From a virus, in the IMG/VR virus record IMGVR_UViG_3300021478_000011, positions 1 through 41,729 of that record: 41,729 nucleotides of DNA. One strand, 5' to 3'. The position numbers and the translations under genes are program-made. Position 1 is the first letter of the stretch. Each line of letters begins with the position of its first letter. The notes beneath the pieces were generated by a model. That model had not been told where the DNA came from and made no database searches. It saw nothing but the letters and a program-made list of their open reading frames with translations. Positions 1 to 6,181 of this stretch are shown here, piece after piece.

Positions 1-127
1 CTTCATCGCCGGATGGTTTGCCGCCAAGGGCTGGTTCACCGTGGATCAGGTTCTGTCGGTGCTCAACAGCCCGGTCCTGCTTGGTTTCGCCTCGTCGCTC
101 GTGATGGCCGGCTGGGGCCTGTTCGTT
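1..127. repeat. terminal overlap copy 1 (circular closure)
   Basis: This 127-bp stretch is identical to 41603-41729. It lies wholly inside a coding frame that reads continuously across the join. A length of exactly 127 is a common largest k-mer in short-read assembly, so the simplest reading is a circular contig with a k-mer overlap rather than real terminal repeats. One copy should be removed when circularising. Confidence 0.93.
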
Positions 128-292
128 CACACGCCGGCCAATACGGTAGCGTCCGCCAATGCACTCCCGATGGTTCAGGGGGTCATTACGGCCCCAACCG
201 TCGAGGGAAAGGCGCTGGCCGATTCCATCCCCGAGAAGACCGTGGCTGTTGCTGGAACCTCGGACGCGGCTGCCGTTGCGGCAAAGTCCTGA
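2..292 (+). CDS. holin-like membrane protein, 3' part (gene crosses the circular join)
   Basis: This is the downstream part of the gene that starts at GTG 41547; together they encode about 115 residues. The whole protein has a short polar N-terminus, a first hydrophobic segment at about residues 10-30 (ending AAKGWF), a second at about 43-62 (VLLGFASSLVMAGWGLF), and an Ala/Val-rich soluble tail. Two membrane spans directly after the endolysin fit a class II holin, and the layout recalls the Pam3-gp28 holin family. The holin role is inferred from size, topology and position. Confidence 0.75.
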   Translation, partial: FIAGWFAAKGWFTVDQVLSVLNSPVLLGFASSLVMAGWGLFVHTPANTVASANALPMVQGVITAPTVEGKALADSIPEKTVAVAGTSDAAAVAAKS

Positions 293-295
293 CCC

Positions 296-475
296 ATGTT
301 CCTCGCAATCTTCTATCTCGGGGCCATTTTCGGAGTGCCGATGGGGATTGGCGCTTTTCTCCACAATGACGCTCAGAAAAAGCAGCGGCATCGTCCCAAC
401 TATTGGGAAATTCTCCCACAGGGTGACCCGCCGGTTACGGCGCCGTTTTACGAATCTGGCGGGAGGTACGGTTGA
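296..475 (+). CDS. small one-span membrane protein in lysis region
   Basis: A 59-residue protein starts 3 nt after the preceding stop. Its N-terminus (MFLAIFYLGAIFGVPMGIGAF) is one hydrophobic span or uncleaved signal, followed by a polar, proline-rich tail. It overlaps the next gene at TGATG. It lies among holin-like genes, so a lysis accessory (spanin-like or antiholin) role is possible, but no family was recognised. Confidence 0.6.
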   Translation: MFLAIFYLGAIFGVPMGIGAFLHNDAQKKQRHRPNYWEILPQGDPPVTAPFYESGGRYG

Positions 476-657
476 TGCGGGACCGTTACGTGATTCTTGC
501 CCAAAACCCTGTCAACGACATCATCGTTGCGGTCCATGAGGGGCATGGAGATCATCTTCGCATCGCAGCATTCGCGACCGAGGACGAGGCGGACGATGTG
601 GCTGCAATGATGCCCATGTGCCAGATGTGGCCCTATACGGTCGTGCGGGCTCCGTGA
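475..657 (+). CDS. small hypothetical protein
   Basis: A 60-residue soluble protein. ATG 475 is preferred over TTG 472 because it overlaps the upstream stop by one base and has GGGAGG at 461-466. The sequence alternates beta-like segments (RYVILAQNPVNDIIVAV) with an acidic helix (TEDEADDVAAMM). No family was recognised. It sits between lysis-region membrane genes and probably belongs to the same transcript. Confidence 0.6.
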   Translation: MRDRYVILAQNPVNDIIVAVHEGHGDHLRIAAFATEDEADDVAAMMPMCQMWPYTVVRAP

Positions 658-962
658 GATTGGATCACCATATCTACCACGATCCGGAGTTGATGCTTCT
701 TCTCCGGACCCTAGACCACAGACTGGACCTCATCACAGAAAGGCTCACTCACATGGCTACCGACGCTCAAGTCGCCAAACTCACCGCAGACGTCCAGCGC
801 CTGATCGACGCCATCACGGCGTTCCAGGCGTTCGTCGCCGATGCCATCGCCAAGGCCCAGGGCCAGAGCAATGATCCGGCGATCGACGCCCTCGATGCAT
901 CTGTATCGGCCGAGGCCGACAAGCTCACAGCCGCTGTGACGCCCGTTACTCCTCCTGCCTGA
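654..962 (+). CDS. small coiled-coil protein
   Basis: About 102 residues if started at GTG 654, which overlaps the preceding stop as GTGA. An alternative start is ATG 753, giving 69 residues beginning MATDAQVAKLTADVQRL with an AGAAAGG-like site upstream. The body is a long amphipathic helix with heptad-like spacing, then an Ala-rich tail. Short coiled-coil proteins of this kind are frequent near phage lysis and tail genes. A strong terminator follows 21 bases after the stop, so this is the last gene of its transcript segment. Confidence 0.6.
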   Translation: MRLDHHIYHDPELMLLLRTLDHRLDLITERLTHMATDAQVAKLTADVQRLIDAITAFQAFVADAIAKAQGQSNDPAIDALDASVSAEADKLTAAVTPVTPPA

Positions 963-983
963 CCCTAGCTGGGTGGAGGAGAG

Positions 984-1022
984 ACGGCCCGGCGTTGAGT
1001 GGCCTCATGCCGGGCCGTTTTT
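984..1022 (+). terminator. intrinsic terminator
   Basis: A perfect 10-bp stem (ACGGCCCGGC at 984-993, GCCGGGCCGT at 1009-1018) with a 15-nt loop ends in a run of five T. It lies directly downstream of the gene ending at 962 and would end or attenuate late transcription coming through the lysis genes. Confidence 0.9.
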
Positions 1023-1038
1023 ATGAGGTCCGCATGAG

Positions 1039-1494
1039 ATGGCTACGCCTCAGATTACGTGGACAAATATCATCATCACGGTGGGTGCATTCGCTACGCT
1101 TTTGTCGTTTGGAGCCAGCGTAGTGCAGTACCAACTCGCTGGGCTCGATACCAAAATTACCAGAACCGACCGGGATGCCCTGGACCGCGATGCGGCGGCG
1201 AAGCATGACGACGAAATCCGCGATAGGAGGATAATCAGCAGATTCGAGGGGGTTGACCAAGAACTTCTGCGCCGTGCCGAACTGTTTCTGAGCACGAAGG
1301 AGTTCAAGGAGTTCAAGGATCATATCTATTCGGATAACGTCACCCTGAACAAGAGGCTCGATAGCCTGGAGCAGACCAGGCCGACAGCAGGCGAACTGAA
1401 GGCCGTTGCGGATGGAATGCGAGACACGCTCTCCCGGCTTGAGGAACGCATTCGGTCGCTAGAGAATGCCCCGAGGTCTCCAAAGCCACCGTGA
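1039..1494 (+). CDS. membrane-anchored coiled-coil protein
   Basis: A 151-residue protein with one N-terminal membrane segment (about residues 9-28, IIITVGAFATLLSFGASVV), then a long charged helical region rich in D, R, E and L to the C-terminus. This topology (cytoplasmic tip, one span, periplasmic coiled coil) resembles an inner-membrane spanin, and its position between holin-like genes agrees. No outer-membrane spanin lipoprotein was found nearby, so the assignment is tentative. The start follows a GAGG at 1024-1027. Confidence 0.6.
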   Translation: MATPQITWTNIIITVGAFATLLSFGASVVQYQLAGLDTKITRTDRDALDRDAAAKHDDEIRDRRIISRFEGVDQELLRRAELFLSTKEFKEFKDHIYSDNVTLNKRLDSLEQTRPTAGELKAVADGMRDTLSRLEERIRSLENAPRSPKPP

Positions 1495-1561
1495 TGGAAC
1501 CTTTCCGGGCAGTGTGGTATTCATGTTGTGCCCGCAAGTCCCGCGGGCGGGAGCCATTCCG

Positions 1562-1777
1562 ATGATTGGCCTTGCAATCTCAGTTCTATGGCTACTGATT
1601 GGAATCTTGTGCCTTGCCGGCGTTCTGTGGCTCGTCCTATACGGAATTGAACGATTTATTACGCCGCTTCCTGGAAATCTGAAGGCGGGGATTTGGTTCG
1701 TTTTCCTGCTTCTGTGCATCATCGGGGCACTGACGCTGCTCGCGGGGGGCACGTTTCACGGGCCCGCGCTCCGATAG
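1562..1777 (+). CDS. two-span holin-like membrane protein
   Basis: A 71-residue protein with two strongly hydrophobic segments (residues about 3-28 and 39-60) joined by a short loop (ERFITPLPGNLK). ATG 1562 is preferred over an upstream in-frame ATG at 1466 because a GGGAG lies about 9 nt before it and the upstream extension is not membrane-like and overlaps the previous gene. It is a second holin or antiholin candidate. Function is inferred from topology and location only. Confidence 0.65.
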   Translation: MIGLAISVLWLLIGILCLAGVLWLVLYGIERFITPLPGNLKAGIWFVFLLLCIIGALTLLAGGTFHGPALR

Positions 1778-1838
1778 CCAAGTAGAACCGCTGCAGCCCT
1801 ATCCGCCGCGGCCGCCTGATATCTGCAGGAATTGCTAG

Positions 1839-1967
1839 ATGTTCTGGCTCATGATGCGCCAAGCGGCGATCCAACGGCACTGGTTCTTCAACCAGATGTT
1901 TGAGGGTGGTTGCCCGCGTCGATGGCACTGGCATATGGCGGCAATCCGGTCAGTCTATGGATTTTAG
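1839..1967 (+). CDS. possible 42-residue protein
   Basis: A short frame beginning MFWLMMRQAAIQRHWFF and ending SVYGF, with an AGGA at 1827-1830 eight bases before the ATG. It is rich in W, F, H and R and has no recognised family. It occupies the 314-bp gap between the membrane gene ending at 1777 and the scaffold gene at 2092. The only support is the ribosome-binding site and an uninterrupted frame. Confidence 0.35.
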   Translation: MFWLMMRQAAIQRHWFFNQMFEGGCPRRWHWHMAAIRSVYGF

Positions 1968-1973
1968 CTCGTC

Positions 1974-2002
1974 TTGACGGTCTTACCCCAACAAGTTAAC
2001 CT
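1974..2002 (+). promoter_or_regulatory. candidate promoter for the capsid operon
   Basis: TTGACG (1974-1979), a 17-bp spacer and TAACCT (1997-2002) form a plausible sigma-70-like promoter with a good -35 and a weak -10. Transcription would begin near 2009, so the 5' leader would consist almost entirely of the three hairpins at 2016-2080 followed by the scaffold gene ribosome-binding site. Confidence 0.4.
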
Positions 2003-2015
2003 GAAACGTCGACTT

Positions 2016-2080
2016 GCCACCGTAAGTGGCTGAAACGACTTGCCCCCGTTAGGGGCTCTCGACTGGTGGCCGTAAGTCAC
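2016..2080 (+). promoter_or_regulatory. three tandem hairpins with CGTAA/CGTTA loops
   Basis: Three consecutive 15-nt hairpins each have a 5-bp stem and 5-nt loop: GCCAC-CGTAA-GTGGC at 2016-2030, GCCCC-CGTTA-GGGGC at 2042-2056, and GTGGC-CGTAA-GTCAC at 2066-2080 (one G-U pair). The first two are also preceded by a repeated TGAAACG. The stems differ while loop sequence and length are kept, which points to a selected structure. The array ends one base before the AGGAG of the scaffold gene at 2092, so it should lie in the leader of the capsid operon. Confidence 0.65.
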
Positions 2081-2091
2081 AGGAGCGAAAG

Positions 2092-2832
2092 ATGGCGGGT
2101 GAAGGCGATGAAGAAGAAATCGTCCCAGGGACCGAAAGTGAAGGAACTGCCGGGCAGAGCCCTGAATCAGGGGACGACGAGTCCGAAGTTTCCGCCGAAC
2201 ACACTGACGAAGAAGCCGACGATGGGGAATCGGAAGTAGCTGCCGAGCCGCCTCAAAAGGGCGGCAGTCGGGGCGAGGGCCGAATCCAGCGTCTGGCGAA
2301 CGAAGCCAAGGCGGCGCGCGAGGAAGCGGCAGCCGCACGTAGAGAGGCACAGGAGGCGAGGCGCGAGGCAGCGCAGCGCCAGGAGCAGCAGACCGAAGCG
2401 CAACAGCGCGAGATGCTAGCGCTCATGACGCCCGAGGAAAGGGCCGAATGGCGCATCGGTCAGATGGAGCGGAGACAGGCGCAGGAGCGCCAGCAGGATA
2501 GAACGCAGATCGCGATGATGATGGACAAGACGTCGTATGACGCCAAAGCCGCCATCAGCCCGGTCTTCGCCAAGTACAAGGATGTAGTCGAGGAATTGTT
2601 TCAGAAGCAGTTGGCCCTGGGCCGTCCCGTCGAGCGGGAGGTTCTGCTTCAAAATCATCTCGGCAAGCTCGCGATTGATGGTGCGGGCAAGTCGGGGCAG
2701 GCGAGGCGGCAGGCAGGCAAGCGTGTCGAATCGCAGAGGGTATCGGCCGGCAGCGGCAAGGGGGATGCTCCCTCAAGCCGAGGCAAGGCCGGGGACACAG
2801 CCGAAAACCGGCTGAAGGGCGTCATCATATAG
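2092..2832 (+). CDS. scaffolding protein (putative)
   Basis: A 246-residue protein directly upstream of the major capsid gene. The first 60 residues are very acidic (E/D/S/G rich). A long Ala/Glu/Arg coiled coil follows at about 65-115, then a motif LMTPEERAEW and a basic, glycine/serine-rich C-terminus. An acidic disordered N-terminus, central coiled coil and basic tail immediately before the capsid gene is the usual layout of tailed-phage scaffolds, which direct procapsid assembly and then leave. AGGAG at 2081-2085 supports the start. Confidence 0.8.
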   Translation: MAGEGDEEEIVPGTESEGTAGQSPESGDDESEVSAEHTDEEADDGESEVAAEPPQKGGSRGEGRIQRLANEAKAAREEAAAARREAQEARREAAQRQEQQTEAQQREMLALMTPEERAEWRIGQMERRQAQERQQDRTQIAMMMDKTSYDAKAAISPVFAKYKDVVEELFQKQLALGRPVEREVLLQNHLGKLAIDGAGKSGQARRQAGKRVESQRVSAGSGKGDAPSSRGKAGDTAENRLKGVII

Positions 2833-2873
2833 CGGAGGCCCGGTGGCTCCCGCGCTGAAGCACGAGGGCTGAA

Positions 2874-4238
2874 ATGGCCGGAACAAACGTTGCCTCCCAA
2901 TTTTCTAGCGATATCGTTGCCTACATCGCCGAGAAGACTCTCCCGCTAACCAGGAAGCAACTCGTCGCCTACCAGTTTGGCGACCCGCTGACCCTCCCGA
3001 AAGGTCGAGGGACCACCTACACCGCAACCAGATATCTGCGCATTCCGCTGCCCTATGCGCCCCTCTCCGAGGGTGTCCCGCCAGTCGGCGAGACGATGAC
3101 CATCCAGCAGGTTTCGGCCACTGCCCAGCAGTGGGGCGACAAGGTGACGATCACCGACGTCGCCGAGATGACGATCTACCATCCGTTGTTTCAAAAGGCG
3201 ACCGAACTCGTCGGCCTGCAGGTCGCTGAAACGCTTGAGCGCAACACCTTCAACACGCTCAATTCCGGCACCCAGATCAACTACGTGAACTCCCGGACTG
3301 CGCGGGCCTCTCTGGTGGCCGGCGATGTGCTCAATCCGTTCGAGGTTCAGCGGGCCTACTCGATGCTGTTCAACCTCGGCGCCCCCCGGTACATGGGCGA
3401 CGAGATGACCGACACGAAGCTCGAAGCCGATGCCGGCGGGGCGAAGGCGTCGAACAATCCGCGGCAGATGCCGCACTACACCTCGATTATCCATCCGTTC
3501 GTCGCGGCTGATCTGCGGCAGAACTCGCAGGTCCAGACGGCTTGGTCCTACTCGGACATCAACCGCCTGTACAATTTTGAGGCCGGAGAGTTCAACGGCA
3601 TCCGGTTCTGCGAATCGAACATGGTGCCGTTCTGGACCGGCTTCTTGTCTTCGACGGGCGGCGCAACTTACACTCCAGGAACGTCTGGGGCTCTCGCTGG
3701 ACCGACCTACTACGTTCAGATCACCGGCTCCGACACCCAGAACCAATTCGAGAGCCAAGTCTACGCGATCTCCGGCGCCCAGTCGGTAACCGGTCCTAAC
3801 GGTTCGATCGCGGTCCTGACCCCCTCGACCACCGGCTTCACCTACAACGTCTACATCTCGACCTCATCTGTGATGGCGTCGTCGTCGCTCGGTCTGACGA
3901 CCTCTGGCCCGACCGTTGGCCCATTGGCGGGCAATGCCACGCAGCTTCCGCCGGCCACCTCGGTCGTCATCACCGGCCTTGGCACCGCCCAGCAGCCCCC
4001 GGCGGCCCCCGGCAACGGCCTTACGGTCTATCCGACCTACATCATCGGCCGCGGCGCCTACGGTCAGGTCATGCTGGACGATGCGAAGTTCACCTACCTG
4101 AAAGAGGCCGACAAGTCTGATCCGCTCAATCAGTTGAGGGTGGTCGGCTGGAAGGTGTTCTACGGAACGCTCATTGAAAACCAGCAGTTCTTCATGCGGA
4201 TTGAATCCTTGTCCGCATTCAACGCGACGTTCGGCTGA
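2874..4238 (+). CDS. major capsid protein, N4-gp56 family
   Basis: A 454-residue HK97-fold capsid protein of the N4-gp56 type. The N-terminal half shows the family hallmarks: a regularly spaced start (residues 10-35), RIPLPYAPLSEGVPPVGETMT, and a C-terminal TYIIGRGAYGQVMLDD...VVGWKVFYGT block. Between about residues 258 and 385 there is an insertion rich in S, T, G and P with alternating beta segments (YYVQITGSD, FTYNVYISTSS), likely an Ig- or fibronectin-like surface domain. Without it the length matches the usual 330-400 residues. It follows the scaffold gene and precedes connector genes. Confidence 0.93.
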   Translation: MAGTNVASQFSSDIVAYIAEKTLPLTRKQLVAYQFGDPLTLPKGRGTTYTATRYLRIPLPYAPLSEGVPPVGETMTIQQVSATAQQWGDKVTITDVAEMTIYHPLFQKATELVGLQVAETLERNTFNTLNSGTQINYVNSRTARASLVAGDVLNPFEVQRAYSMLFNLGAPRYMGDEMTDTKLEADAGGAKASNNPRQMPHYTSIIHPFVAADLRQNSQVQTAWSYSDINRLYNFEAGEFNGIRFCESNMVPFWTGFLSSTGGATYTPGTSGALAGPTYYVQITGSDTQNQFESQVYAISGAQSVTGPNGSIAVLTPSTTGFTYNVYISTSSVMASSSLGLTTSGPTVGPLAGNATQLPPATSVVITGLGTAQQPPAAPGNGLTVYPTYIIGRGAYGQVMLDDAKFTYLKEADKSDPLNQLRVVGWKVFYGTLIENQQFFMRIESLSAFNATFG

Positions 4239-4250
4239 TAGAGGCGCAGC

Positions 4251-4544
4251 ATGGCGGTAGGAACGTTAGGAACGTCGACCACATCTGGTCTCGTATCCAT
4301 CAACGGCTGGACGGCATCTACCGCCGTGGCGGACGTTGCAAATGTCGCCGTCCGCATCAAGGACGATCTCAACGTGGCGCATCCGACATGGCCGGGTGCC
4401 TTCATGAAGGACGGCCTTCTGTACTATCCCAATCGGGGCGTGCTGAAGGTCTTGCCGGGCGATTACGTTGGCGTCGATGCCAACGGGTGGCCTGTTCTGG
4501 TTTCCAAGTACTCCATCGCCACTGGTGGATGGACCCACTCCTGA
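4251..4544 (+). CDS. small capsid-associated protein (hypothetical)
   Basis: A 97-residue protein 12 bases after the capsid gene, with beta-rich sequence and the segment LKVLPGDYVGVDANGWPVLVS, which resembles a small barrel. Genes in this slot often encode head decoration or stabilising proteins, but no family was recognised and the role is inferred from position alone. Confidence 0.65.
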   Translation: MAVGTLGTSTTSGLVSINGWTASTAVADVANVAVRIKDDLNVAHPTWPGAFMKDGLLYYPNRGVLKVLPGDYVGVDANGWPVLVSKYSIATGGWTHS

Positions 4545-4554
4545 GAGGACAATC

Positions 4555-5016
4555 ATGGCACCACCCAAAAAGAAGCTCTTCGCCGACGAACAGCCGATTC
4601 TTGACGAAAATCTTCTGACCGATCAGGAGGTCCAGGACCTCTCGACCGAGATCAACGAAGAGATCGCGGACGAACGCAAGGATGCCGCCCGCAAGGCCCT
4701 CAAGGAGAAACTGCGGCGCGAGGCTCGCCAGAGGGAGGGCCTGCTAGAGGCTCAAGAGCGAATTTCGATAGATCTCGCCCCTTACGCCGACCGCATCACC
4801 ATCAACGGTCGGTCGTATCTGCAGGGCCAGACATATACGGTACCGACGTCGCTTGCGATGGTCATGCGAGAGATCATGCAACGCACCTGGGGTCATCAGT
4901 CCGAGATCGACGGCAAGAGCGAGAACTTCTACCGCCGTCAGCGCGGCGCTCGTGTCGTTCCGGTCGGCGAGAACGGTGCTGCGGTCATCAACACCAGCCA
5001 ACTCCTGAGGGCCTGA
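4555..5016 (+). CDS. structural-region hypothetical protein
   Basis: A 153-residue protein. ATG 4555 is chosen over an upstream in-frame ATG (4468) because GAGAGGA lies at 4544-4550 and the upstream start would overlap the preceding gene. The N-terminal half is a charged helix (EEIADERKDAARKALKEKLRREARQ); the C-terminal half has a beta segment around ADRITINGRSYLQGQTYTVP and a conserved-looking MREIMQRTW. It is probably a minor head or connector component. Confidence 0.65.
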   Translation: MAPPKKKLFADEQPILDENLLTDQEVQDLSTEINEEIADERKDAARKALKEKLRREARQREGLLEAQERISIDLAPYADRITINGRSYLQGQTYTVPTSLAMVMREIMQRTWGHQSEIDGKSENFYRRQRGARVVPVGENGAAVINTSQLLRA

Positions 5017-5020
5017 GAAC

Positions 5021-5434
5021 ATGGAACTCGATAAAGAGCCGTCGATCGGCATTTCCTACACGATCGAACTCCCCGGCAAGAAGGCGCTGGTCATGCAGTC
5101 CTTCGTCGGCCGGGACTGCGACGCGAAGGAACTCAATGCCACGCTGGACAAGATCCGGGTGGCATCCGATCGGCAGTTTGCCTTCGGTGCCCTCCAGCAA
5201 TTGAGGCTCCAGCTTGAGCAGGAGCACAAGATCGCCGCCGACCATGCCGGCCGGATGGCTCAGGTGGACGAGAACATCAAGCGGGACTGGGCCAATCGCA
5301 AGGGCGACGTGAAGCTCTCCAAGCGTGAGGAAGAGGCCCAGCAGCAGGCCTACCAGCACTCCGAGGCGTGCAAGGAGCGCATTGCCAAGGTTCGGAAGGA
5401 TATCGCCGAATACGAGGCGATGATCGGAGCGTGA
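5021..5434 (+). CDS. structural-region coiled-coil protein
   Basis: A 137-residue protein. A short N-terminal beta region (IGISYTIELPGKKALVMQSFV) is followed by an almost entirely helical, Q/E/K/A-rich coiled coil to the end. It is packed between other virion genes (4-nt gaps on both sides) and is probably a head-tail or minor structural component; no family was recognised. Confidence 0.65.
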   Translation: MELDKEPSIGISYTIELPGKKALVMQSFVGRDCDAKELNATLDKIRVASDRQFAFGALQQLRLQLEQEHKIAADHAGRMAQVDENIKRDWANRKGDVKLSKREEEAQQQAYQHSEACKERIAKVRKDIAEYEAMIGA

Positions 5435-5438
5435 GAGT

Positions 5439-6179
5439 GTGGCCCTCACCGCAGCACAGATCGTCAATCTGGCAACGCAAATTGCCAAATGCCCTGGTTT
5501 CACTGACCAGGCCCTGCAGTTCCTGAATGCAATCCTTCAGGAACTAGCGCAGAACTACGACTTCAACGTCATCCGCAAGACCTACACGTTCAACTTCTCG
5601 ACCTCTGCTAACGGCAACGGCTATGCGGCCGGCTCAGGACCCAACCTGATGCCGGCCGACTTTTTGCGCCTGCATCGCAACGGGTCGTTCTATTTCATCG
5701 TCCAGGTTCCCTACAAACTGATCGGCGTGACGCAGGAGGAGTTCGACACCTTCGTCCAGCAACCCGGACTGCAGTCATATCCATATCTAGCCTACGTGGA
5801 TGTGACTCAGGTCGCCGGGCAGCAACCGGGGTTATACGTGTGGCCTCCCGCCTCGGGAACCTACCCGGCGACCATTCGCTACAATCCGCAAATGCCGGAT
5901 GTGACCACAGCCGACGTGCCGTGGTTTCCGAATACCGACTACCTCTACACGCGGCTGGCTGGCGAGTTGATGAAGATCACCAACGACGACCGCTGGCAGG
6001 TGTTTCTGGGAGATGCCGATCCTGAGAAGGATCAGACTGGATCTGCGGCCTCGATCCTGCGGTCGTACCTCAAGATGAAGGACGATCCGGAGACCGCAGT
6101 GAAGACTGTGCAGTTGGATCGCAGGCTGTTCAAGCCGAACATTGCACAGGTTAGGAATACCAAACAGATCGGCTGGTAG
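5439..6179 (+). CDS. head-to-tail adaptor (P22 gp4 / T7 gp11-like)
   Basis: A 246-residue protein starting at GTG 5439. The N-terminal helical segment (TDQALQFLNAILQELAQNYDFNVIRKTYTFNF) and the following beta-rich part with LPADFLR-like text (LMPADFLRLHRNGSFYFI) match the general pattern of podoviral adaptor proteins that bind the portal and connect it to the tail nozzle. Position between capsid and nozzle genes agrees. The assignment rests on pattern and order, not on a search. Confidence 0.7.
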   Translation: MALTAAQIVNLATQIAKCPGFTDQALQFLNAILQELAQNYDFNVIRKTYTFNFSTSANGNGYAAGSGPNLMPADFLRLHRNGSFYFIVQVPYKLIGVTQEEFDTFVQQPGLQSYPYLAYVDVTQVAGQQPGLYVWPPASGTYPATIRYNPQMPDVTTADVPWFPNTDYLYTRLAGELMKITNDDRWQVFLGDADPEKDQTGSAASILRSYLKMKDDPETAVKTVQLDRRLFKPNIAQVRNTKQIGW

Positions 6180-6181
6180 CC

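Noticed and set aside
1-127. True direct terminal repeats of a linear virion genome
   Set aside because: The repeat is exactly 127 bp, lies inside a gene and has no border sequence; a k-mer overlap of a circular assembly is simpler. Physical ends cannot be judged from the sequence.
2946-3758. Minus-strand open frame of 270 codons
   Set aside because: Antisense to the major capsid gene.
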